From Paeniroseomonas aquatica (GTDB lineage Bacteria > Pseudomonadota > Alphaproteobacteria > Acetobacterales > Acetobacteraceae), in the NCBI RefSeq assembly GCF_030409335.1, contig NZ_JAUFPN010000038.1, forward strand, positions 1-64,000: a stretch of 64,000 nucleotides of DNA, given 5' to 3'. The notes beneath the pieces are model-generated. The model was not told the DNA's origin, did not search any database, and worked only from the letters and a program-made list of their open reading frames with translations. How positions within the stretch are numbered: the first letter of the stretch is position 1; each line of letters opens with the position of its first letter. The position numbers and the translations under genes were made by a program. Below are positions 42,352 through 51,780 of this stretch, piece by piece.

Positions 42352-44583
42352 TCAGAGCGTCTGGATCAGGGCGTCCACGGCGACGCCGCCGCGCCCGCGC
42401 GGGTGCAGGATGAAGGGGTTGACGTCCACGCCGAGCAGCCGGTCGCGGTGGCGGTCGGCGAAGACCGACAGCCGCGCGAGTGCGGCGGCCAGCGCCTCGA
42501 CATCGGCCGGCGGCGCCCCGCGCGCGCCTTCGAGCAGCGGCCAGGCGCGCAGCTCGCGCAGCATCCGCATCGCCTCGGCCTCGCCGAAAGGCGCGACGCG
42601 GAAGCTGACATCGCCGAGCGCTTCGACATGGATGCCGCCGAGCCCGGCCATCACCACCGGGCCGAAGACCGGGTCGCGGTGGACGCCGAGGATCATCTCG
42701 GTGCCCCGCCCGACCATCGGGGAGACGATAACGCCCTCGATGCGCGCGCCGGGCGCCTTCTCCCGCGCCGAGGCGCTGACGCGCGCGAAGGCGTCGCGCA
42801 CCGCCGCGGCCGAGGCGAGTCCGAGCGCCACGCCGCCCACCTCGGTCTTGTGGGCGATGTCGGGGGAGAGAATCTTCATCGCCACCGGGAAGCCCAGCGT
42901 CTCGGCCGCCGCCGCCGCCTCCTCCGCCGAGCGGGCGAGGCGGTCGGGGACCATCGGGATTCCGGCGCCGGCGAGGATCGCCTTGGCCGCGCGCTCGTCG
43001 AGCGGGCCCGCCGGCAGATCCGGCTGCGGCGGCAGGACCGGCGGCGGCCCGGCCGCGCCGCGTTCGGCGAAGGCGCGCCCGAAGCGCACCAGCGCGGCGA
43101 TGGCGCGCGTCGCCTCGACCGGGTCGCGATAGACCAGCATGCCGCGCTCCTCGAGGCTGCGCCGGACCTCCGGCGCGGCATCCATGGCCAGCGCGAAGAC
43201 GCGGTCCGCGAACTCGGCCGACAGCGCCTCGAAGATCGGGCGCAGCCGCTCGACGAAAACGGGGTTGCGGCCGAGATGGGCCATGAACAGCACCGCCGTC
43301 GGGCAGCCGCCCTGCTGCATCAGGATCCGCAGCGACTTCGGCCACAGCGAGAAGTCGTGCAGCGCCGCGCCGGTCAGGTCCACCGGGTTGCGCAGCCCGC
43401 CCGCCGGCACCAGCGCGCGCAGCTCCTCCTGCGCCGGGGCCGGCAGCTCCGGCACGTCGAGCCCCTCGCGCCGCGCGGTGTCGGCGGTGAGCACGCCCGC
43501 CCCGCCCGAGATGGTCAGCACGCCGAGCGCCGGCGTGGTCGGGAAGCGCCCGAGGTTGCAGGCGTAGCCGATCGAGAGGAACTCCTCGAGCGAGCGGGCG
43601 CGGTGCACGTCGTACTGGCGGAACAGCGCGTCATAGACCTCGTCCGCGCCGGCCAGCGAGGCGGTGTGCGAGGCGGCCGCCGCGGCGCCGACATCCGAGG
43701 CGCCGACCTTCATCATCACCACCGGCTTGCCCAGCGCGCGGGCGCGTTCCAGCGCGACCACCAGCGCCTGCGGCCGGCCGCAGCCCTCGATATAGGCGAG
43801 CACGACGCGCGTCTCGGGATCCTCGAGCGCATAGGTCAGGGTGTCGGTGAAATCCACATCCGCCTGGTTGCCCGTGGTGGCCCAGAGGTTGATCCCGATC
43901 CCCTGGTCGCGCGCGAGGCCGAGGCAATAGGAGCCGAAGGCGCCGGACTGGCTGACGATGCTGACCCCGCCCGGCTTCGGCCAGTTGCCCGAGACGATGT
44001 AGGTGAAGGAGGCGATGAGCCGCCGGCGCACGTTGATCGTGCCCATGCAGTTCGGCCCCATCAGGCGCATGCCGTGCCGGCGCGCCAGCGCGACGAGGCT
44101 CTCCTGCGCCTGCCGCCCCGCCTCGTCCACCTCGGCGAAGCCGGCGCTGAACACCACCGTGGCGCGCACGCCCTTGGCCGCGCAGGCCTCGATGGCGCCA
44201 TGCACGTCGCGCGTCGGCACCGAGACGATGGCGAGATCGACCTCGCCCGGCACATCCACGATGGAGCGATAGGCGGGCAGGCCCTGCACCGTCGGGTAGT
44301 TCGGGTTGACGGGCAGGATGCGGCCCTCGAAGCCGGCCTCGATCAGGCCGGCGACGGGGCGGCCGCCGATCTTGAGCGGGTCGGCCGAGGCGCCGATCAC
44401 CGCCACCGAGCGCGCATCGAAGAAGGGCGCGACCGTGCCGGTCGCGGGCCAGCAGCCGACGGTCACGGACGCCGCGCCCGGCAGCGGCAACCGCTCCGCA
44501 TCGCGCGCCGCGATCCGCAGCCCGCGCCGGCATGCCGCGCCGCGGCCCGCAAGCGAGTCGTCATCCTGAACTTCCCCACCCAT
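42352..44583 (-). CDS. acyl-CoA synthetase, ADP-forming (ATP-grasp fusion)
   Basis: A 743-residue fused NDP-forming acyl-CoA synthetase, first gene of the liu-like minus operon. The CoA-binding domain begins at DARSVAVIGASADPLKIGG (57-75), the phospho-His is expected at H306 (AASHTASLAGADE), and the C-terminal ATP-grasp domain contains PVAMKILSPDIAHKTEVGG. It would activate the imported acid. The start is uncertain: ATG 44583 adds about 50 residues with no homology and no clear ribosome site, while GTG 44466 gives a more usual length. The predicted GntR operator lies 37 bases upstream of ATG 44583. Confidence 0.9.
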   Translation of the reverse strand: MGGEVQDDDSLAGRGAACRRGLRIAARDAERLPLPGAASVTVGCWPATGTVAPFFDARSVAVIGASADPLKIGGRPVAGLIEAGFEGRILPVNPNYPTVQGLPAYRSIVDVPGEVDLAIVSVPTRDVHGAIEACAAKGVRATVVFSAGFAEVDEAGRQAQESLVALARRHGMRLMGPNCMGTINVRRRLIASFTYIVSGNWPKPGGVSIVSQSGAFGSYCLGLARDQGIGINLWATTGNQADVDFTDTLTYALEDPETRVVLAYIEGCGRPQALVVALERARALGKPVVMMKVGASDVGAAAAASHTASLAGADEVYDALFRQYDVHRARSLEEFLSIGYACNLGRFPTTPALGVLTISGGAGVLTADTARREGLDVPELPAPAQEELRALVPAGGLRNPVDLTGAALHDFSLWPKSLRILMQQGGCPTAVLFMAHLGRNPVFVERLRPIFEALSAEFADRVFALAMDAAPEVRRSLEERGMLVYRDPVEATRAIAALVRFGRAFAERGAAGPPPVLPPQPDLPAGPLDERAAKAILAGAGIPMVPDRLARSAEEAAAAAETLGFPVAMKILSPDIAHKTEVGGVALGLASAAAVRDAFARVSASAREKAPGARIEGVIVSPMVGRGTEMILGVHRDPVFGPVVMAGLGGIHVEALGDVSFRVAPFGEAEAMRMLRELRAWPLLEGARGAPPADVEALAAALARLSVFADRHRDRLLGVDVNPFILHPRGRGGVAVDALIQTL

Positions 44584-44619
44584 GGCCGCGGCTGCGTCGC
44601 GCCGCGTGCCTCATTCTTG

Positions 44620-44634
44620 TGGTCCAATCATTGA
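44620..44634. promoter_or_regulatory. predicted GntR operator in the liu-like divergent promoter
   Basis: TGGTCCAATCATTGA (44620-44634) contains the dyad CAATcATTG and matches 19932-19946 in 13 of 15 bases, in the same orientation; both differences are G/C swaps. It lies between the divergent ADP-forming ligase (minus) and HMG-CoA lyase-like (plus) genes. One site could control both directions. No clear -35/-10 pair was found around it. Confidence 0.55.
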
Positions 44635-44750
44635 GGGCCGGAACAGGGTTGTCAAGGACGCCGGGACGGCTGGCGCGACAGCGCCCTCATGCCGCAAGAT
44701 GGCGCGGCGGGCGCAACGCGCCGGCGCATATGGGGAGGAGGCCAGGACGC

Positions 44751-45731
44751 ATGTCCGATCTGCCGAAGCGCGTCGAGTTCCACGAGGAAGGCCCGCGCGA
44801 GGGCTTCCAGATCGAGCCGCGGATCTATCCGCTCGAACAGCGCGCGGCGCTGGTCGAGGCGCTGGCCGAGACCGGCCTCAAGGCGGTGCAGGTCGCCTCC
44901 TTCGTCTCGCCCAGGGCGGTGCCGCAGATGGCGGATTCCGAGGCGCTCTTCGCCGCCATCCGCCGCCGCCCCGGCGTGCGCTACGAGGCGGTCTGGCTAA
45001 ACGAGCAGGGCTTCGAGCGCGCGCGCGCCACGCCCGGCGTCGATCTCGCCGGCAAGATCAGCCTCTATGCCTCCGACGCCTTCGCGCGGCGCAACAACAA
45101 CTGCTCGGCCGAGGAGATGCGCGGGCGCGTGCTGCGCTGGCTCGACCTCTATGCCGAGGCGGGGCTGACGGTCGAGCGCGCGCTGGTCATGGCCGCCTTC
45201 GGCTGCAATTTCGAGGGCGAGATCCCGCCGCGCCGCGCGGTGGACGAGCTGGTCTGGGCGCACCGCATCTGCGCCGAGCGCGGCATCGTGCTGCCGAAGG
45301 TCTATCTCGCCGACACCATGGGCTGGGCCAATCCGCAATCGGTCCGCCAGCTGGTGGGCATGCTGCGCGAGGCGCTGCCCGCCACGCGCATCGGCCTGCA
45401 CCTGCATGACACGCGCGGGCTCGGCGCGGCGAACGTGCTGGCGGCGCTCGAGATGGGCGTCGATCTGTTCGACAGCTCGATCGCCGGGCTCGGCGGCTGC
45501 CCCTTCGCCGGGCATGGCGACAGCAGGGGCGCGGGCAACATCTGCACCGAGGACATGGTGTTCCTCTGCCACGAGATGGGCATCGAGACCGGCCTCGACC
45601 TCGAGAAGCTGATCGAGGCGGCGCGCCTCGCCGAACGCATCATCGGCCGTCCGCTCGGCGGGCATGTCATGCATGCCGGCTCGCTCGCGGCATACCGCGC
45701 GCGGGCGGGTGCCGCCGCCGGCCACGGCTGA
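44751..45731 (+). CDS. HMG-CoA lyase-family enzyme (LiuE-like), variant active site
   Basis: A 326-residue DRE-TIM-type lyase. It has GPREGFQIE at the N-terminus, HLHDTRG (H217, H219 as metal ligands) and the mobile-loop Cys C250 in GLGGCPFAG. It would cleave HMG-CoA, or a related 3-hydroxyacyl-CoA, to acetyl-CoA and an oxoacid. Two oddities are that the conserved Asp after the active Arg (GPRDG) is Glu here (R16, E17), and that the loop after C250 reads HGDSRGAGN instead of the usual short GASGN form. ATG 44751 follows GGGGAGGAGG. It is divergent from the carboxylase operon, completing a leucine-like pathway. Confidence 0.87.
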   Translation: MSDLPKRVEFHEEGPREGFQIEPRIYPLEQRAALVEALAETGLKAVQVASFVSPRAVPQMADSEALFAAIRRRPGVRYEAVWLNEQGFERARATPGVDLAGKISLYASDAFARRNNNCSAEEMRGRVLRWLDLYAEAGLTVERALVMAAFGCNFEGEIPPRRAVDELVWAHRICAERGIVLPKVYLADTMGWANPQSVRQLVGMLREALPATRIGLHLHDTRGLGAANVLAALEMGVDLFDSSIAGLGGCPFAGHGDSRGAGNICTEDMVFLCHEMGIETGLDLEKLIEAARLAERIIGRPLGGHVMHAGSLAAYRARAGAAAGHG

Positions 45732-45769
45732 TCGCAACCAGGGGCGGGACATCCGCGAGGGAACCACGA

Positions 45770-46936
45770 ATGAGCTTCATACCGACCGAGGAGCAGCAGG
45801 CGATCTCCGACGCCGCGCGCCGCTTCGCCGCCAGCCGGCTCGCGCCCGGCTACCGCGCGCGCGAACAGGCCGGCGCGCTCGATCGCGCGCTGCTGCGCGA
45901 GATGGGCGGCCTCGGCCTGATCGCGCCCGAGATGCCCGAGAGCCATGGCGGCCTCGGCCAGTCCTGCGTGACCGCGGGGCTGGTGGTCGAGGCGGTGGCC
46001 CATGCCGACATCAATGTCAGCTACGTCCAGCTGCTCGGCTCGCTGATGGGCAGCATCATCCTGCGCCACGCGGCGCCGCCGCTGGCGCAGGACTGGGTGC
46101 GGCGCATCGTCGGCGGGGAGGCGATCGTCGCCATCGGCCTGACCGAGCCGCGCGGCGGGTCGGATGCGGCCAACCTCGCGCTGCGCGCCGAGCGCGCCGG
46201 CAATGGCTGGGTGCTGTCGGGCGAGAAGACCTCGATCAGCTGCGCCGACCAGGCCGAGGGGATCGTCGTCTTCGCCCGCAGCGGCCGCCCCGAGGACGGC
46301 GCGCGCGGCATCAGCGCCTTCCTCGTGCCGCTCGACGCGCCGGGCATCTCGCGCTCGCGCTTCGACGATTTCGGCACCTGCGCGGTGGGCCGCGGCTCGG
46401 TCTTCTTCGACGGCGTGAAGGTGCCGGCCGACCACATGCTCGGCGAGGAGAACCGCGGCTTCGTGCAGGTCATGCAGGGCTTCGACTACAGCCGCGCGCT
46501 GATCGGGCTGCAATGCATCGCCGCCGCGCAGGCCTCGCTCGACGAGAGCTGGGCCTACATCCAGGAACGCCGGACCTTCGGCGCGCCGCTGGCGCAATAC
46601 CAGGGCGTGACCTTCCCCCTCGCCGAGGGGGAGACCATGCTCGCCGCGGCGCGGATGCTCTGCTACCAGACCCTGGCGCTGCGCGACCACGGCCTGCCGC
46701 ACACCTCGGAAGCGGCGATGTGCAAGTGGCTCGCCCCCAAGACGGCGGTGGAGGTGATCCACCAATGCCTGCTGACCCACGGCCATGCCGGCTATTCGAA
46801 GGACCTGCCGCACCAGCAGCGGCTGCGCGACGTCATGGGCCTCGAGATCGGCGACGGCACGGCGCAGATCATGAAGCTGGTGATCGCGCGCGAGAGGATC
46901 GGGCGCGTCGCGGTGCAATACGCGCGGCAGGGCTGA
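45770..46936 (+). CDS. acyl-CoA dehydrogenase with Asp at the catalytic-base site
   Basis: A 388-residue acyl-CoA dehydrogenase. GLTEPRGGSDAAN and SGEKTSISCADQ mark the flavin/substrate region. The catalytic-base position holds D362 (IGDGTAQIMK) rather than Glu. From memory, the IGDGTAQIMKL segment resembles cyclohexanecarboxyl-CoA dehydrogenases (AliB group), which would fit the cyclohexanecarboxylate-type operon that converges on it. It lies 38 bases after the lyase gene and so is probably co-transcribed with that, not with the alicyclic operon. Substrate is therefore uncertain. Confidence 0.9.
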   Translation: MSFIPTEEQQAISDAARRFAASRLAPGYRAREQAGALDRALLREMGGLGLIAPEMPESHGGLGQSCVTAGLVVEAVAHADINVSYVQLLGSLMGSIILRHAAPPLAQDWVRRIVGGEAIVAIGLTEPRGGSDAANLALRAERAGNGWVLSGEKTSISCADQAEGIVVFARSGRPEDGARGISAFLVPLDAPGISRSRFDDFGTCAVGRGSVFFDGVKVPADHMLGEENRGFVQVMQGFDYSRALIGLQCIAAAQASLDESWAYIQERRTFGAPLAQYQGVTFPLAEGETMLAAARMLCYQTLALRDHGLPHTSEAAMCKWLAPKTAVEVIHQCLLTHGHAGYSKDLPHQQRLRDVMGLEIGDGTAQIMKLVIARERIGRVAVQYARQG

Positions 46937-46937
46937 T

Positions 46938-46960
46938 GCCCCGCCGCGCCGGCGCGGGGC
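46938..46960. terminator. hairpin between convergent dehydrogenase and ligase genes
   Basis: GCCCCGC (46938-46944) pairs with GCGGGGC (46954-46960) around a 9-base GC-rich loop, filling the 30-base gap between the convergent genes ending at 46936 and 46967. It probably serves both strands as a terminator. Confidence 0.5.
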
Positions 46961-46966
46961 CTCCGT

Positions 46967-48619
<1,653 letters not shown>

Positions 48620-48653
48620 GGACGTTGCCTCCGTTGATTGGGGGCCCGCCCTG

Positions 48654-49829
48654 TCAGTCGCGCCGGGCGAAACTCCGGCCGATCAGCTGGCGGTGCACCT
48701 GGTTCGTACCTTCCCATATCTGGGTGATCTTGGCGTCACGGAAAAGGCGCTCGACCCGGTAGTCCTGGATGTAGCCGTAGCCGCCATGCATCTGGATCGC
48801 GTCGGTGGCGATCCGCATGGCGAGGTCGGAGGCGCGCATCTTCGCCATCGAGGATTCGAGGCCGTAGCCCTCCTCGCCGTCCTCCATCACGCCGCACAGG
48901 TAGTCGAGCCACGCCTCGGCCATGGCGAGGTCGGTCGCGGCATCGGCGATGGTGAACTGGTTGGCCTGGAAATCCACGATCCGCCGGCCGGAGGAGCGGC
49001 GGTCATTGGCATAGGAGACCATGTCGCGGAAGGCCGCCCGCGCGATGCCGAGCGCATGCGCCGCCACCGAGGGGCGCGAGCGGTTGAGCGCGGCGAACAG
49101 CAGCTTCAGCCCCTCCCCCGGCGCGCCGATCAGGTTGGCGCGCGGCACGCGGCAGCCCTCGAAGGCGAGCGCGGCGGTGGAGGATGCGCGGTGGCCGAGC
49201 TTCTCCTCCAGCCGCAGCACCTTGTAGCCCTGCACCGCCTGCCGCTCGATCACCAGCAGGCTGATCGCGCCCTTGGGGTCGGCGATGCCCTCCCACTTGC
49301 CGAAAAGAAGCAGGAAATCGGCCACGTCGCCGCTGGTGATGAAGACCTTGCCGCCATCGACCACGATCTCGTCGCCCTCGGGGCGGAAGCGCGTGGTCAT
49401 GGCGGTGGCGTCCGAGCCGCCGACCGCCTCGGTGATGGCGAGCGCGCCGAGCGCGCCCTCGGCGATGCGCGGCAGCACGCGCGCCTTCAGCGCCTCGGAG
49501 CCGAAATCCATCAGCGGGCCGAGCGCATGGTAGTTGGTCGCATAGATGATGGCGGTGGCGGCGCAGGCCTCGGCGAGGAGCTTGACCACCTCGAGATAGG
49601 CGCGGAAGCGCAGCCCCACCCCGCCATGGGCCTCGGGCAGGAAGATGCGGTTGAGGCCGAGCTCGTTGATGCGGCGGATGTTGTCCCAGGGGAATTCGCC
49701 GCTGCGGTCGTGATGGGCCGCGCGCGGGGCGATCTGCTCGGCGCAGAGCCGACGGACCTGGTCGAGCAGCAGCGTCTCCTCCGCGGTCCAGCCGCGGCGG
49801 CGTTCGATGCGTTCGAAGATGGGGTTCAT
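48654..49829 (-). CDS. acyl-CoA dehydrogenase of the alicyclic-acid operon
   Basis: A 391-residue acyl-CoA dehydrogenase with ITEAVGGSDATAM, DGGKVFITSGD and a standard catalytic Glu, E373 in IWEGTNQVHR. ATG 49829 (MNPIFERIERRR) is preferred to an earlier codon because AGGAA lies just upstream and the extra residues would fall inside the leader. In the operon it would oxidise cyclohexanecarboxyl-CoA to the 1-ene, or act later on pimeloyl-CoA; the sequence does not decide. It is 34 bases downstream of a Bug gene and 34 upstream of the ligase gene. Confidence 0.92.
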   Translation of the reverse strand: MNPIFERIERRRGWTAEETLLLDQVRRLCAEQIAPRAAHHDRSGEFPWDNIRRINELGLNRIFLPEAHGGVGLRFRAYLEVVKLLAEACAATAIIYATNYHALGPLMDFGSEALKARVLPRIAEGALGALAITEAVGGSDATAMTTRFRPEGDEIVVDGGKVFITSGDVADFLLLFGKWEGIADPKGAISLLVIERQAVQGYKVLRLEEKLGHRASSTAALAFEGCRVPRANLIGAPGEGLKLLFAALNRSRPSVAAHALGIARAAFRDMVSYANDRRSSGRRIVDFQANQFTIADAATDLAMAEAWLDYLCGVMEDGEEGYGLESSMAKMRASDLAMRIATDAIQMHGGYGYIQDYRVERLFRDAKITQIWEGTNQVHRQLIGRSFARRD

Positions 49830-49863
49830 GGGTTCCTGCCTTTCCTGCGCTGGCGCCGCCCGG

Positions 49864-50850
49864 TCATGCCGGCCGCATGCCGGAACGGCGGACGACATCG
49901 CCCCAGCGCTCGATCTCGCGGGTGATGAAGGCTGCGATCTCCGGCGGCGACATGGGCTCGCCCGGATTGGCGCCGAGTTCGGCGAAGCGCGCGCGCAGCG
50001 CCGGTTCGGCCAGCGCGGCGATGATGGCCTCGTTCAGCCGCGCCACCGCCTCGGGCGGCGTGCGCGCGGGCGCGAGCGCCGCGTTCCAGGTGCGGCAGTC
50101 GAAGCCCGCGACGCCCGCTTCCTCGAGCGTGGGCACGCCGAGGAAGACCGGCGAAGGGGTGCGGGTGCTGATCGCGAGGGCCCGCACGCTGCCCGAACGC
50201 ACCAGCGCCGAGGCGGTGGAGACCGGGTCGAACATGAACTGGATCTGTCCCGCCACCAGATCCTGCAGCGCCGGGCCGTTGCCGCGATAGGCGACGTGCA
50301 GGATGTCCACCCCGGCCAGCAGCCGCAGCAGCTCGCCCGCCAGGTGCGGCGTGCTGCCCACCCCGGCCGAGCCATAGGTGAAGGCGCCCGGCCGCGCGCG
50401 CAGCAGCGCCAGGAAGGCGCGCGCATCCGCCGCCGGCACCGCCGGGTGGACGATCAGCGCCATCGGCACCTCGCTGAACATGGCCACCGGGGCGAAGTCG
50501 CGCTCGGTGTCGTAGGGCAGGGAGGGCAGCAGCGTCGGGTTGACCGTGTGGCTGGTGGTCGCCACCAGCAGCGTGTAGCCGTCGGGCGCCGCGCGCGCGA
50601 CGAATTCCGAGCCGCCGACGACCCCGCCGCCGGTGCGGTTCTCGACCACCACGGGCTGGCCGAGCCGGGCGGTGATCGCCTGCGCCACGAGGCGGGAGAC
50701 GACATCGGTGCCCCCGCCCGCGGCATAGGGCACGACAAGACGCACCGGACGGTCGGGAAACGCCGCCGATGCGGGCGCCGCCAGCGCCACGCCGCCCATC
50801 CCGGCCATCAGCGACCGGCGCGAGATGCCAGGATTGTGCTTGTTGTTCAT
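49864..50850 (-). CDS. Bug-family solute receptor in the alicyclic-acid operon
   Basis: A 328-residue receptor; ATG 50850 follows AGGGAGGAGG, and the signal (SRRSLMAGMGGVALAA, cut near ASAAF) has a twin-Arg motif. Ligand loops are YAAGGGTDVVSRLVAQ and GQPVVVENRTGGG; HVAYRGNGPALQDLVAG replaces the more common HVPYRG. It gives this operon a second uptake route besides its full Liv-type ABC transporter. A 12-base-pair hairpin separates it from the ring-cleaving hydrolase gene upstream. Confidence 0.93.
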   Translation of the reverse strand: MNNKHNPGISRRSLMAGMGGVALAAPASAAFPDRPVRLVVPYAAGGGTDVVSRLVAQAITARLGQPVVVENRTGGGVVGGSEFVARAAPDGYTLLVATTSHTVNPTLLPSLPYDTERDFAPVAMFSEVPMALIVHPAVPAADARAFLALLRARPGAFTYGSAGVGSTPHLAGELLRLLAGVDILHVAYRGNGPALQDLVAGQIQFMFDPVSTASALVRSGSVRALAISTRTPSPVFLGVPTLEEAGVAGFDCRTWNAALAPARTPPEAVARLNEAIIAALAEPALRARFAELGANPGEPMSPPEIAAFITREIERWGDVVRRSGMRPA

Positions 50851-50875
50851 CGCCGCCTCCTCCCTGCCTTGTGGC

Positions 50876-50903
50876 GGGCGCGGGCGGTGGTCCGCCCGCG
50901 CCC
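50876..50903. terminator. 12-base-pair hairpin inside the alicyclic-acid operon
   Basis: GGGCGCGGGCGG (50876-50887) pairs perfectly with CCGCCCGCGCCC (50892-50903) around a 4-base loop, in the 82-base gap between the BadI-like and Bug genes. As it stands inside an apparent operon without a T-tract, it may attenuate transcription or protect an mRNA end. Confidence 0.55.
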
Positions 50904-50932
50904 GTGATGGTCCGGTTTCCCGCCGTCGCGCC

Positions 50933-51718
50933 TCAGCGGAAGGGCGAGAAGTCCGGCTTGCGCTTCTCGACGAAGGCGCGCTTGCCTTCCATCGCTTCCT
51001 CGGTATGGCCGAAGCCGTCAAGCGCGGACATCGCCATCTTGGTGGTGCCGTAGGCATGGGCCGAATCGGCGTTGAAGGAATACTTCAGGAACTTGATGGC
51101 GGTCGGGCTCAGCGCCGCGATCTCCGCCGCCCAGCCCTTGGCCTCGGTCATCAGCTGGGCCTGCGGCACGATCTTGTTGACGAGGCCCATCTCCTTCGCT
51201 TCCTCCGCCGTGTACTGGCGGCAGAGGAACCAGATCTCGCGCGCCTTCTTCTCGCCGACGATGCGCGTCAGCAGCGCCGTGCCCCAGCCGGCGTCGAAGG
51301 AGCCGACGCGCGGCCCGGCCTGGCCGAAGCGGGCATTGTCGGATGCGATGGTCAGGTCGCACAGCACATGCAGCACATGGCCGCCGCCGATGGCGAAGCC
51401 GTTCACCGCCGCGATCACCGGCTTGGGGATGTCGCGGATGGTGTTCTGCAGCGTCTCGACCTCCCACAGTCCGTTGGCGCTGGTGCCGTAGCCGCCGGTC
51501 TCGACGTATTCCTTCTGGTCGCCGCCGGTGCAGAAGGCCTTGCTGCCCGCGCCGGTCAGGATCACGCAGGCGACCTTCTGGTCCACCCAGGCGCGCTGGA
51601 GGGCATTGATGAGCTCCTCCACCGTGCGGCCGCGGAAGGAATTGTAGCGGTCGGGCCGGTTGATGGTGATGATCGCCGTGGAATCCTCCACGGCATAGAG
51701 GATGTCGGTGTAGTCCAT
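50933..51718 (-). CDS. badI: 2-ketocyclohexanecarboxyl-CoA hydrolase-like crotonase (BadI)
   Basis: A 261-residue crotonase of the BadI/MenB branch. It shows FCTGGDQKE (62-70), FAIGGGHVLHVLCDL, GQAGPRVGSFDAGWG (132-146) and GEKKAREIWFLCRQY. This branch catalyses Dieckmann-type chemistry; BadI opens the ring of 2-ketocyclohexanecarboxyl-CoA to give pimeloyl-CoA. MenB (naphthoate synthase) is the other possibility. The neighbouring BadH-like dehydrogenase and AliA-like ligase, and the lack of any menaquinone gene, make BadI much more likely. CCAGGAG precedes ATG 51718, and the gene lies 62 bases after the BadH-like gene. Confidence 0.83.
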   Translation of the reverse strand: MDYTDILYAVEDSTAIITINRPDRYNSFRGRTVEELINALQRAWVDQKVACVILTGAGSKAFCTGGDQKEYVETGGYGTSANGLWEVETLQNTIRDIPKPVIAAVNGFAIGGGHVLHVLCDLTIASDNARFGQAGPRVGSFDAGWGTALLTRIVGEKKAREIWFLCRQYTAEEAKEMGLVNKIVPQAQLMTEAKGWAAEIAALSPTAIKFLKYSFNADSAHAYGTTKMAMSALDGFGHTEEAMEGKRAFVEKRKPDFSPFR

Positions 51719-51755
51719 CGGTGTATTCTCCTGGAGATGGGCGAGAAGGGAAGGC

Positions 51756-51775
51756 GCGGGGCGCGGCGGCCCCGC
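51756..51775. repeat. 7-base-pair stem between the badH-like and badI-like genes
   Basis: GCGGGGC (51756-51762) and GCCCCGC (51769-51775) can pair around a 6-base loop, directly after the BadH-like stop codon on the minus strand. It is short and may simply be an mRNA processing or stabilising stem. Confidence 0.35.
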
Positions 51776-51780
51776 ACCCG

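Noticed and set aside
48620-48653. A third copy of the GntR motif in front of the AliA-like gene
   Set aside because: Only CCAATCA matches on the minus strand; the second half of the dyad is absent, so this is likely chance.
50933-51718. Naphthoate synthase (MenB) as the identity of the BadI-like crotonase
   Set aside because: The motifs are shared by both enzymes, but no menaquinone gene is present and the BadH-like and AliA-like neighbours favour the ring-cleaving role. It is kept as the alternative.
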